A DNA stretch of 64,000 nucleotides, from contig CAWBOI010000003.1 of NCBI GenBank assembly GCA_963790435.1, positions 124,001-188,000 of the forward strand. Direction: 5' to 3'. Made by a program: the position numbers and the translations under genes. The notes beneath the pieces were generated by a model that had not been told where the DNA came from, searched no databases, and saw nothing but the letters and a program-made list of their open reading frames with translations. Every line of letters begins with the position of its first letter. Positions within the stretch are counted from its first letter, which is position 1. This DNA comes from Ilyomonas sp963790435. Lineage in GTDB: Bacteria > Bacteroidota > Bacteroidia > Chitinophagales > Chitinophagaceae. Below, piece after piece: positions 35,414 to 44,669 of this stretch.

Positions 35414-37099
35414 TTACAGCCAGTTGAGAAAGTGTAAAGTAATTGTTGTTCCCCCTTTATTACTATTGATATTCATTTGTAGCTTCTCTACTTTGTGGCT
35501 TTGATTGAACAACCGGATTCTTTCTTGTGTCAGCAATAAACCATAACCTTTTTGTTCATCCTGCGGAGAAAAGCCCTTGCCATTGTCGTTTATTTTTATC
35601 AACAAATCGGTTTGTTCCGATGTAACTTCAACACTGATTTGACCATCATTTTGCAAATGAGAAATGCCATGTTTGATGGCATTTTCAACCAAGGGCTGCA
35701 ATAGCAATGACGGTACTTCTATGCTGCTGCTATTGATATTCTTTGCAACGTCTATTTTATAGGCAAAACCAAACCGTAGTTGTTCCAATGTAATGTATTG
35801 CTCTAATGTTTGCAGTTCGATTTGCAAGTGGCAATAGCTCCTTTTCGTTGTTGTGCAATGAAGTGCGAAGCAAAGAACCGAATTCCGTGAAATAATAATT
35901 CGCTTCTTCTATTTTGTTTTGATTCATGAGGCTTTGAATTGAACTCAATGCATTAAAAGTAAAGTGCGGATTGAGTTGCGCGCGAACGGATTTTTGTTCC
36001 AATTGCAATTGCTCTGCTTTTTCGTTTCTTCGCGGTTTAATTTTCTTTTGTTCAAAATAAAATAAATCCCAAACACAATCAGTAAGCCAATCGCAAAAAT
36101 GACTGCAAAATAAAACCATGTGGTTTGATACCAATAGGCTTGAATGATGAAAGGATAGGAAGTTACATTATGCCGTTGTTTGCTGAAACGCATCTTTATT
36201 ATATAGTCGCCATGCTTCAAATTGTGTAGCCAAATGAAATCGTTATCATAATCGTTCGGCTTCCAGTCAACGATTGTTTTCCCATCTTTTATCAACGAAT
36301 ACTCAAGTGCTTCTTTTGCATAGATAGAAGCATTCAAATAAAAAATGATGTTACTTTCACTTGCTTCAAATATGAATTTTTTAGGGCGATGATGAATGCT
36401 GTCATCTTTATTCGCATAGGTTTCTATCCATTGTTTTGCCTTGTTCACTTCATCAGGTGTTGCGTATGACTTCTTTAGCCTTTTCAAAAATGCGTTTAGA
36501 TCATTTGAGGTATATATACTACTTATTCGCGGATGAATTTGCTTCCAATAAACTGATGACTCTGCTACCGTTTTGACGTTGCTTTTTCTTCTTAACTGAA
36601 CGGTTAAAAAATGATCCCAAGTTGTATGATAACCACCTAAAAAGCCACAGTATTTTTTGAAAGTATTTAATTGAAAATTACTATCAGCAAACTGTGTAAT
36701 AGTGCTCCAGCCTTTTACTACCGAATCTCCATCTTTCAAAATACGATATTCAAAGTCAGCGGCATTACTTTTGAAAATGCCCGGTGTCAGAAAATAAACG
36801 TTACCTGAATCATAAGTATCTAACTTTTGAAAATGATTGGATAGATTCGATTGATACTTATAATAAGAGCTGGTGAAAAAATAATCGAGCTCTGTATTAT
36901 CCCCTACTTCATCAATACCGTTATAAGGAATCGCCGTTACAATGGCAATTAACTTATCAGGGTTATCAATGTACGAGGTTGACATATTGTTCCATTCAAC
37001 TTGTGAAAATGGAATGGAATCGTCTCTCCATTTGATTTGTGCTGATGTACGGCAGGTAATGAAAACAAATAGTAACAGTAGAAATTGTTTTCTGTTCAT
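35414..37099 (-). pseudogene. LytS-type sensor histidine kinase, broken by two frameshifts
   Basis: The first fragment (from ATG 37099) has a signal peptide (to about TSAQ), a periplasmic domain of about 300 residues and a membrane helix (TTWFYFAVIFAIGLLIVFGIYFIL). The frame shifts near 36017-36023 in a run of A's (EETK to AEQLQLEQ). The His_kinase domain follows with the phosphoacceptor in RAQLNPHFTFNALSSIQ, then a shift near 35826-35833 (LLPL to QIELQTLEQYI). The ATPase end holds PLVENAIKHGI and INDNGKGF. Without the shifts it would be a full-length kinase. It lies 43 bases after the S41 peptidase and directly before the regulator. Confidence 0.85.
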
Positions 37100-37142
37100 G
37101 TTGTTTACTAATGTAATGTTAGAGTTTAATCTTTAAAACTAC

Positions 37143-38153
37143 TTAGTTGCGGTGATCACGGAGCCATATTATTGCAGCTTTTACTTTCCCATCGCTTTCA
37201 ATATCATTAAACTTGTCAGTACTTTCAAAAGGAATGTCTGGCCTTATTGCCTCTTTATAAACTTTTCCCGATCTGTCTGCACTGTACCCTACTGAAAGAT
37301 TGATAAATGCAGTATCATTAATTTGGAAGCCTGTATTCACAGTGATATAACCTGCAGTTTCAGAACCTAACAAAACTGTATTTTTTCTACCTTGAAAAGC
37401 AATTATGAAACACTCTGCAGAACTACCAGTTTGCGGGCTTGTTAATATAACAACAGGCATTTCCTGCGCATTTATTTTGCAAGTAGGATTTATTTGTGAA
37501 AGCAAAGCAGTATCAACAAAAAAACTATTGTTTTTTATTACCCAATCATCCTCTTTCTTTGTTCGAAATGAACCAATAATTCCCTGAGTTAGCAAATGCT
37601 GTACGCCTAGTATCATAGGTTGCATGGCACCGCCGCCATTTAATCGTAAATCTATTATGATACCTTTTATATTTTTTAATAATAATGAGCAAAGACTATC
37701 ATTCAATCTTTGCGCTTTGATATTAAAATCCGCTTGCGATGCAACAGGCATAGAAGGAATTCGTAGGTATCCATTATTGTTTTGAAGAACCATTGTTTTA
37801 ATACTCACACCTCTCTTCCATTCATTCATAATACTATCTGAAACTTTTGGTTCATTACGTTGCCATTGAAATGTGCTGTCCTTGTAGAAAAAAGTACCAT
37901 GAAAATCATTGATAAATTGATATAAATATCTCATTGTCGGACCAAGCTCACAAGGATTTTCTATGCCTTTCGCTTTTATCAATACGCTTTTTTTCAACAT
38001 ATCCCAATTAACATTTTTTGCATTTACAGCATTGCGTTGCATAATTGAAATGGTAGTATCAATAAGAAAACTAACTTCGTTTGACTGTGCATACATGGAG
38101 GAATTATTGAAAAGAAAAATTAAACTGATTGCAGTAGCTATTATTGATTTCAT
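37143..38153 (-). CDS. Secreted S41-family peptidase
   Basis: A 336-residue exported protein (signal peptide to about MYAQ, residue 22) with an S41/C-terminal processing peptidase domain. GIIIDLRLNGGG near residue 168 and TSPQTGSSAECF near 240, where Ser is the nucleophile, are the key motifs, followed by GSETAGY near 263. No PDZ domain is evident between them. It heads a minus-strand set with the broken sensor kinase and regulator, so it may once have been controlled by, or fed signals to, that pair. Confidence 0.85.
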   Translation of the reverse strand: MKSIIATAISLIFLFNNSSMYAQSNEVSFLIDTTISIMQRNAVNAKNVNWDMLKKSVLIKAKGIENPCELGPTMRYLYQFINDFHGTFFYKDSTFQWQRNEPKVSDSIMNEWKRGVSIKTMVLQNNNGYLRIPSMPVASQADFNIKAQRLNDSLCSLLLKNIKGIIIDLRLNGGGAMQPMILGVQHLLTQGIIGSFRTKKEDDWVIKNNSFFVDTALLSQINPTCKINAQEMPVVILTSPQTGSSAECFIIAFQGRKNTVLLGSETAGYITVNTGFQINDTAFINLSVGYSADRSGKVYKEAIRPDIPFESTDKFNDIESDGKVKAAIIWLRDHRN

Positions 38154-38311
38154 ATCTCAACCTTGATAATTTCACCGAAAGTCAGTTATAAAAGAAAAAC
38201 CAATAACTCAATTTTGAATTCGGTAGAACTGGTTGTGAATCTGGCAAAACTCTCCATCTTTTTCTAACAATCCCTTGCACCTTGAAACTTTTACACAACC
38301 CACGCCTGTCG

Positions 38312-38319
38312 TATCTTTG
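38312..38319 (+). promoter_or_regulatory. Promoter of mfd
   Basis: TATCTTTG lies exactly 19 bases after TTTT (38289-38292). It lies 12 bases before the mfd ATG, so transcription should begin only a few bases ahead of it, giving a nearly leaderless message. Confidence 0.6.
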
Positions 38320-38330
38320 CAGCCCTATTT

Positions 38331-41300
38331 ATGAATCTACATACACTGCTTCAGCAGTATCAGAGTAACGAGCGCGTTATACAGCTAACGCACCGGCTTT
38401 CTTTTGCCCCTACTGAAACTTCTACCGAAAAAATATTCCTAAAAAACCTGCAGGGCAGCAGTGCTGAATTCATTGTGGCATCTGTGTTTGCGCATCCAAA
38501 CACGCAAGGGTTGAATCATTTGGTGGTGTTGAATGATGCAGAAGAAGCGGCTTACTTTCAGAACACATTGGAGAACTTAACCGATGCTTTGGATTTGTTC
38601 TATTTTCCTTCGTCTTTCAAAAACAGAAAGAATTTTCGCCTGCTCAACAGCTCACATGTAATGTTGCGAACAGAAGCGTTGACGAAGTTGTCTGCCGGCG
38701 GCAATAAGAAAATAATTGTTACCTATCCCGAAGCGCTCTTTGAAAAAGTGGTATTACCAAAAACGTTAAGCGGCAATATCATCAACATCAAAGTGAATGA
38801 TACCATCAATTTAGAAAGCTTGCTGGAATTGTTTGGCATGTATGGTTTTGTGCGAAGCGATTTTGTGTATGAACCCGGACAATATGCTTTGCGTGGCGGC
38901 ATTTTAGACATCTATTCGTTTGGCAACGAAAAGCCATATCGTGTTGAGTTGTTTGGCAATGAAGTGGACAGCATCCGAATCTTCGATCCACAATCGCAGT
39001 TGAGCGAGCGCAAGCTCTTGCAGGTTTCCATCATACCCAATGTAGAAACACAATTTCAAACCGGAGATAAAGTTTCCTTGCTCGAATTTCTTCCCGAGAA
39101 CACGATTGTCTGGCTAAAAGACTGGGATGTGATTAAGGAAAAAATAGAAGTAGAAGAAGAAGATTTGGGATTGTTTTTAGAACGTACAAAAGCAGATGCC
39201 CAGCAAGTAAAACAAGAAAGCGAAAGGCTAAAAGCAGAAGGCATGACGCGGAAAGCTGCCGCGCTTTTGCAAAGTGAAGATGACGATGAAGATGATACCA
39301 AAATTTTAAAAGAAGTGAGCTTGCAGGACTTTACGCCCGCAGCCACTATTGAGCGTCAACTTGGGCAACGGCACATTGTAGAGTTTGGCTATAAACCTTA
39401 CTTCGCCGCAGGGTTGCAAAACGGTGAAGTTGCTACACATAGTCCCTTCTCCACTCGTGGAGAAGGGGTTGGGGATGAGGTGTCTTTCGCTACCAAATCG
39501 CAACCTTCTTTCAACCGCCAGTTCGACCTTTTAATCAAAGATTTAAAAGCACACGAAAGTGCGAAATACAGCATCTATATTTTTGCTGAACAAGCTAAAC
39601 AATTAGAACGCTTAACCACTATTTTCAACGATTTAAAAACCGATATTCAATTCATTCCCGTTGCTACTTCTATTCACGAAGGTTTTATTGATGAGGATTT
39701 AAAAGTGGTGTGTTATACCGATCATCAAATCTTTCAACGATACCATAAATACCGCGTAAAGCAAGCCTATAATAAAAATAAAGCCCTCACGCTGAAAACC
39801 TTGCGGGACTTGCAACCCGGCGATTTTGTAACGCATATTGATCATGGCGTGGGAACGTATAGCGGCTTGCAAAAATTAGAAGTAAACGGACGCTTGCAGG
39901 AAGCGGTTCGCATCATTTATAAAGACGGTGATATATTGTATGTGAACATCAACTCACTGCATAAAATCAGCAAGTATACGGGTAAGGAAGGCACTGTTCC
40001 AAAGGTGAATAAATTAGGCAGTGATGTATGGAACAGATTGAAAGAAAAGACAAAAACAAAGGTCAAAGAAATTGCTTTTGATTTAATCAAATTATACGCG
40101 CAACGCAAGTCGCAGCACGGCTTTGCTTTTGCACCCGATAACTATATGCAAGCCGAGTTGGAAGCGTCTTTTATTTATGAAGACACGCCCGACCAGGCAA
40201 CGGCTGTAGCCGATGTAAAAAAAGACATGGAACAGCAGTCGCCAATGGACCGATTGGTGTGTGGTGATGTAGGCTTTGGTAAAACAGAAGTGGCCATCCG
40301 CGCGGCTTTTAAAGCAGTGCTCGATGGTAAGCAAGTGGCAGTGTTAGTGCCAACCACTATCCTTGCGTTTCAGCATTACAAAACCTTTGAAGACAGATTA
40401 AAAGAGTTCCCGGTAACGGTTGATTATGTGAACCGTTTTAAATCATCAAAGGAGAAAAAAGAAACCTATCAAAAGCTTGTAGATGGTAAAGTTGACATCA
40501 TTATTGGCACACACGCATTGCTGTCGAAAGATGCGAAGTTTAAAGAGTTGGGTTTGATGATTATTGATGAAGAGCAAAAGTTTGGCGTAGCCCATAAAGA
40601 GAAATTAAAAACGCTAAAAACAAACGTAGATTGCTTGACACTTACGGCGACTCCCATTCCCCGCACGCTTCATTTTAGTCTGATGGGTGCACGCGATTTG
40701 AGCATCATTAATACGCCGCCGCCCAACCGGCAACCTATTCAGACAGAAGTGCAAATCTTCAATGCTGAAGCTATCCGCGATGCCATTTATTATGAAACAG
40801 AACGAGGCGGGCAGGTGTTCTTTATTCATAACCGTGTGCAGGGTTTGCCTGAGATGGCAGCCATGATTCAGGCACAGTGTCCTGACCTAAGCATTTCGTA
40901 TGCGCATGGGCAAATGGAAGGCGATCAGTTAGAAGAAAAAATACTGGATTTTATTGATCGCAAATATGATGTTTTGGTTTGCACCAATATCGTTGAAAGC
41001 GGTGTTGATATTCCGAACGTAAACACCATCATCGTAAACAATGCGCATCATTTTGGTTTGAGTGATTTGCACCAATTACGTGGTCGCGTTGGCAGAAGCA
41101 ACAAGAAAGCGTTTTGTTATTTGCTGGCTCCTCCAATGAGTACCTTGCCAACCGATAGCCGCAAGCGTTTGCAAACCTTAGAACAATTCAGCGAGTTGGG
41201 AAGTGGCTTCCAGATTGCGATGCGCGATTTAGATATTCGCGGTGCAGGCAATTTGTTGGGTGGCGAGCAAAGCGGATTTATGGCAGAGATTGGTTTTGAA

Positions 41301-41882
41301 ATGTATCAAAAAATACTGGAAGAAGCGGTGCGTGAACTGAAGCGAACTTCATTCAAAGATTTGTTCAAAGAAGAGATTAGCAAGCAGGACGATTTTGTAA
41401 CCGATTGTACCATTGATACCGATTTGGAAATCCTAATTCCTGATGATTATGTAGAAAGCATCACCGAACGCTTATCGCTTTATACAAGACTTGATAACTG
41501 CGAAGATGAACGCGACCTGGAGGCTTTTCATACTGAAATGACCGACCGTTTCGGACCGATGCCGAAGCAGGTAGAAGACTTGTTTACCACCGTTCGTTGT
41601 CGCCGTTTGGCTATTGATTTAGGCTTTGAAAAAATGAGTTTGAAAGACAATACACTGCGTTGTTATTTCATCAATCGCCCTGATTCGCCATACTTCGAAA
41701 GCGACTTGTTTAAGCGCGTTATCGATTATTTACAAACCGGCACCAATAAAGCCCGTTTGAAACAAGCCAGTAAAAACTTTTTATTGATTGCAGATGATGT
41801 AAAAACGATGGAAGATGTGCATCGTTTTTTGAAACGGATGCATGGAGAAGTGGTGGGTTTGAGTGTGGAGAGTGTGGTGTGA
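38331..41882 (+). CDS. mfd: Transcription-repair coupling factor
   Basis: An ATP-driven translocase that removes stalled RNA polymerase and recruits UvrA. The 1183-residue protein has UvrB-like N-terminal domains (to about 350), the CarD-like polymerase interaction domain (GDFVTHIDHGVGTYSGLQKLE near 500-520), the RecG-like motor (Walker A GDVGFGKTE near 644, DEEQKFGV near 745, TATPIPRTL near 775, QLRGRVGRS near 915) and the C-terminal TRCF domain. Residues near 365-388 (HSPFSTRGEGVGDEVS) are encoded by an inserted palindromic repeat between the UvrB-like and CarD-like parts; the frame stays open through it. Confidence 0.96.
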   Translation: MNLHTLLQQYQSNERVIQLTHRLSFAPTETSTEKIFLKNLQGSSAEFIVASVFAHPNTQGLNHLVVLNDAEEAAYFQNTLENLTDALDLFYFPSSFKNRKNFRLLNSSHVMLRTEALTKLSAGGNKKIIVTYPEALFEKVVLPKTLSGNIINIKVNDTINLESLLELFGMYGFVRSDFVYEPGQYALRGGILDIYSFGNEKPYRVELFGNEVDSIRIFDPQSQLSERKLLQVSIIPNVETQFQTGDKVSLLEFLPENTIVWLKDWDVIKEKIEVEEEDLGLFLERTKADAQQVKQESERLKAEGMTRKAAALLQSEDDDEDDTKILKEVSLQDFTPAATIERQLGQRHIVEFGYKPYFAAGLQNGEVATHSPFSTRGEGVGDEVSFATKSQPSFNRQFDLLIKDLKAHESAKYSIYIFAEQAKQLERLTTIFNDLKTDIQFIPVATSIHEGFIDEDLKVVCYTDHQIFQRYHKYRVKQAYNKNKALTLKTLRDLQPGDFVTHIDHGVGTYSGLQKLEVNGRLQEAVRIIYKDGDILYVNINSLHKISKYTGKEGTVPKVNKLGSDVWNRLKEKTKTKVKEIAFDLIKLYAQRKSQHGFAFAPDNYMQAELEASFIYEDTPDQATAVADVKKDMEQQSPMDRLVCGDVGFGKTEVAIRAAFKAVLDGKQVAVLVPTTILAFQHYKTFEDRLKEFPVTVDYVNRFKSSKEKKETYQKLVDGKVDIIIGTHALLSKDAKFKELGLMIIDEEQKFGVAHKEKLKTLKTNVDCLTLTATPIPRTLHFSLMGARDLSIINTPPPNRQPIQTEVQIFNAEAIRDAIYYETERGGQVFFIHNRVQGLPEMAAMIQAQCPDLSISYAHGQMEGDQLEEKILDFIDRKYDVLVCTNIVESGVDIPNVNTIIVNNAHHFGLSDLHQLRGRVGRSNKKAFCYLLAPPMSTLPTDSRKRLQTLEQFSELGSGFQIAMRDLDIRGAGNLLGGEQSGFMAEIGFEMYQKILEEAVRELKRTSFKDLFKEEISKQDDFVTDCTIDTDLEILIPDDYVESITERLSLYTRLDNCEDERDLEAFHTEMTDRFGPMPKQVEDLFTTVRCRRLAIDLGFEKMSLKDNTLRCYFINRPDSPYFESDLFKRVIDYLQTGTNKARLKQASKNFLLIADDVKTMEDVHRFLKRMHGEVVGLSVESVV
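39441..39482. repeat. Palindromic repeat inserted in frame within mfd
   Basis: CCCTTCTCCA (39444-39453) and TGGAGAAGGG (39458-39467) form a perfect 10-bp stem with a 4-base loop, followed by GTTGGGGATGAGGT. This hairpin plus tail is like an intergenic repeat I recall from Bacteroidota genomes. It translates to SPFSTRGEGVGDEV. Confidence 0.75.
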
Positions 41883-42034
41883 GTATGTTCAATGAAACAA
41901 AATAAATATTTCCGCGTCTTCTATTGAAACTATGTTTCTTTAATTGTATTTCTCTGCTTTTTTTCCGGCGTAAACAGATGCTTGCAATTATATTATTCAA
42001 TTAATTTATCAGCATACATAAAATTACTTCTCTC

Positions 42035-42454
42035 TTATCGAATCCGATCCAGACTCTTAATCAATCTCATATCTCTTCTGATTCCCATCATCGCCAACAC
42101 ACACAAAACAGGAATAAAAAAAGCGAATACAGACGATAAAGCAATGCCTGGCTTTGGGTTTTGGGACATATATCCGTATTGGAAAAACAAGTAAATAGTC
42201 AACAGACTTACCACAAAAGCAACCAGGGTTAGCCGCAGTTGCAGCTTTCTGTTTTTGTATAAAAAAATGAGGAACAAAAGAGAGGCGCCTAAGATAGACG
42301 TAAGCACTACCAGCAACAAATTGCTTTTGGCAGTATATTCAACAGTAGCAATGCCTGGCGTAATGCTGTTGATGTAAAAGAAAGGAAACTCTATTGTTAA
42401 AAAAGCGCATACTGCAGCTAATAGTAACCAAATACTTTGCGAACGCTGAATCAT
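42035..42454 (-). CDS. DUF4293-family membrane protein
   Basis: A 139-residue protein with four membrane helices. The start MIQRSQSIWLLLAAVCAFLTI is diagnostic for DUF4293, a Bacteroidota-specific family of unknown function. It is often found near rho or ffh-like housekeeping genes. Divergent from the T9SS cargo gene and convergent with mfd. Confidence 0.88.
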   Translation of the reverse strand: MIQRSQSIWLLLAAVCAFLTIEFPFFYINSITPGIATVEYTAKSNLLLVVLTSILGASLLFLIFLYKNRKLQLRLTLVAFVVSLLTIYLFFQYGYMSQNPKPGIALSSVFAFFIPVLCVLAMMGIRRDMRLIKSLDRIR

Positions 42455-42609
42455 AAGTAAAACAATTTGTTGGAATAGAACAAAAGCGCAAAATAAAACA
42501 TAAACAAACTATGCACCGCAATTCCATTAACAATGCGCAAACGCAAAGTTGTTTCTTTCGCAAGTTTGGCACGGTATTGAAATTTAATATAGGTATAAAA
42601 GCAAAGATT

Positions 42610-43014
42610 ATGAGAACGAGAAATTTACTTTATACTTTTCTGTTATCAGCGATAATGGGAATGGCAACAACAGCAAGCGCACAGCAAGATACTATTGCTC
42701 CGCAGAACAACACGGAAATGAACCATTATTCTTATTTACCCGAAACATTTCAACGTGGCACCAGTACCCAAGAAGTGAAGATGTTTCCAAATCCTGCCCG
42801 TAGCCAAGCAACGCTTTATATCAACAGCATTAAAGAACAGGACCGGGGTGAAATGATAGTGTACAATACAAGTGGAACTGCGGTAATACGAAACATTATA
42901 CAGCCGGGTAACAATAACATCAATGTGAGTAACCTTTCAGCAGGTATGTACATTGTAAAAATCATCTCCAAAGACAAATCAATCTATACACAACAACTGG
43001 TAGTGGCAAAGTAA
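42610..43014 (+). CDS. Tiny T9SS type A sorting-domain protein
   Basis: A 134-residue protein with a signal peptide (to about ASAQ, residue 25), a linker of about 35 polar residues, and a type IX secretion C-terminal domain: VKMFPNPARSQATLYINS, then EMIVYNTSGTAVI, then NINVSNLSAGMYIVKI and the end QQLVVAK. There is almost no cargo between signal and sorting domain. The start at 42610 is chosen because a signal peptide begins there; the open frame extends 33 codons upstream. A strong terminator follows. Confidence 0.85.
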   Translation: MRTRNLLYTFLLSAIMGMATTASAQQDTIAPQNNTEMNHYSYLPETFQRGTSTQEVKMFPNPARSQATLYINSIKEQDRGEMIVYNTSGTAVIRNIIQPGNNNINVSNLSAGMYIVKIISKDKSIYTQQLVVAK

Positions 43015-43034
43015 TAAGTAAAGAAAGTAGTGAG

Positions 43035-43067
43035 AAAAAAGTGAGCCTGCAACAGGCTCACTTTTTT
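43035..43067 (+). terminator. Intrinsic terminator after the T9SS cargo gene
   Basis: AAAAAAGTGAGCCTG and CAGGCTCACTTTTTT form a 15-bp perfect stem with a 3-base loop (CAA). It is T-rich on both strands. Confidence 0.92.
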
Positions 43068-43101
43068 GTTTTCAACAACGATACTTAGTGCGCATCTGCG
43101 C

Positions 43102-43109
43102 TATCTTTG
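43102..43109 (+). promoter_or_regulatory. Candidate -7 box for ffh
   Basis: TATCTTTG lies 39 bases before the ffh ATG. No clear TTTG is found 19 bases upstream. Confidence 0.5.
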
Positions 43110-43148
43110 CTGCCCGATTTGTTTTTACCGAAAAAATATTCCCGATAG

Positions 43149-44483
43149 ATGTTCAACAATTTAACTGAGCGGTTAGAAGGTGCGTTTAAAAATTTAAAAG
43201 GCGAAGCCCGCATCTCCGATCTTAACATTGCCAATACTGTAAAAGACATTCGCCGCGCCCTGATTGATGCCGACGTAAACTATAAAATTGCCAAAGAATT
43301 TACCGACCGTGTAAAAGACAAAGCCCTTGGCGAAAAAGTGCTGACTGCTGTAAGTCCCGGCCAGCAAATGGTAAAGATTGTAAAAGATGAGCTCGCCGAT
43401 TTGATGGGCGGCACCGAAGCGGCTTTCAATTTCAACGGAACGCCGGCCGTTATTTTAATTGCAGGCTTACAGGGTAGTGGCAAAACTACGTTCAGCGGCA
43501 AACTGGCAAATTACCTCAAAACTAAAAAGGGCAAATCGCCGCTGCTGGTTGCGGCAGACGTATATCGTCCTGCAGCTATTGATCAACTTACTGTTTTGGC
43601 TGGGCAAATTGGTGTGGAAATTTATTCAGAACGGGAAAATCAAAACCCTGTTGACATTGCGCAAAACGCAATAAAAGAAGCCAAAACCAAAAACAAAAAT
43701 GTAGTCATTATTGATACCGCCGGTCGTTTGGCAATTGATGAAGCGATGATGACGGAAGTAGCGAATATTAAAGCAGCAGTTCATCCTTCTGAAATATTAT
43801 TTGTGGTAGATAGCATGACGGGACAGGATGCCGTAAACACTGCCAAAGCCTTTAATGATCGTTTGGATTTTAGTGGTGTGGTTCTTACCAAATTGGATGG
43901 TGATACACGCGGTGGTGCTGCACTTTCCATCAAATACACGGTAAACAAACCCATTAAGTTTATCAGCAGCGGCGAGAAGATGGAAACACTCGATGTGTTT
44001 TATCCCGAACGCATGGCGCAACGTATTTTGGGCATGGGTGATATTGTTTCGCTGGTTGAAAAAGCACAGGAACAATTTGATGAAGAACAGGCAAAAAAAT
44101 TAGAGAAAAAAATCCGCAGAAATCAATTCGATTTCCAGGATTTTTTAGACCAGCTTCAGCAAATCAAACGCATGGGGAATCTGAAAGATTTGATGGGCAT
44201 GATTCCTGGCGTTGGCAAAGCTATTAAAGACATTGACATCAGCGATGATACCTTTAAAGGTGTGGAAGCTATTATACACTCGATGACGCCGCAGGAACGC
44301 GCTAATCCTGATTTAATTAACCCAAGCCGCAAGCAACGCATTGCCAAAGGCAGCGGCAAAGAACTGAGTGAAGTGAACGCATTTATGAAGCAGTTTGACC
44401 AGATGCGCGAAATGATGAAGATGATGAACAAAATGCCAATGGGCATGGGAATGCCGAAGATGCCGGGTGGTTTTAAAAGATAA
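43149..44483 (+). CDS. ffh: Signal recognition particle protein
   Basis: The SRP54-type GTPase that, with 4.5S RNA, brings inner-membrane proteins to the translocon. The 444-residue protein has the N domain (1-85), the G domain with GLQGSGKTT at 106-114, DTAGRLAID near 197 and TKLDGD near 247, and a Met-rich M domain from about 300 (GMIPGVGKAI, QMREMMKMMNKMPMGMGM) that binds signal peptides and RNA. Monocistronic, with a TTTGTTTTTGCA motif 9 bases after its stop. Confidence 0.98.
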   Translation: MFNNLTERLEGAFKNLKGEARISDLNIANTVKDIRRALIDADVNYKIAKEFTDRVKDKALGEKVLTAVSPGQQMVKIVKDELADLMGGTEAAFNFNGTPAVILIAGLQGSGKTTFSGKLANYLKTKKGKSPLLVAADVYRPAAIDQLTVLAGQIGVEIYSERENQNPVDIAQNAIKEAKTKNKNVVIIDTAGRLAIDEAMMTEVANIKAAVHPSEILFVVDSMTGQDAVNTAKAFNDRLDFSGVVLTKLDGDTRGGAALSIKYTVNKPIKFISSGEKMETLDVFYPERMAQRILGMGDIVSLVEKAQEQFDEEQAKKLEKKIRRNQFDFQDFLDQLQQIKRMGNLKDLMGMIPGVGKAIKDIDISDDTFKGVEAIIHSMTPQERANPDLINPSRKQRIAKGSGKELSEVNAFMKQFDQMREMMKMMNKMPMGMGMPKMPGGFKR

Positions 44484-44669
44484 GAAACGAAGTTTGTTTT
44501 TGCATCATTTTGTAGAGACATTTAGTGTTATTGTCATCCTATGTTTGATAATTGGAATGGGATGAAGAAACACTACATTTTCAAACTGCGTCACTACCCA
44601 AAAACATCTTTGCAACACATATTGCGTCGTAACTACATTTTCCTATCTTCCCTTCATCAATCATCACAC

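Noticed and set aside
34660..37099. Programmed frameshifting in the two-component genes
   Set aside because: Six separate breaks, mostly without slippery sequences or downstream stems, cannot be programmed events.
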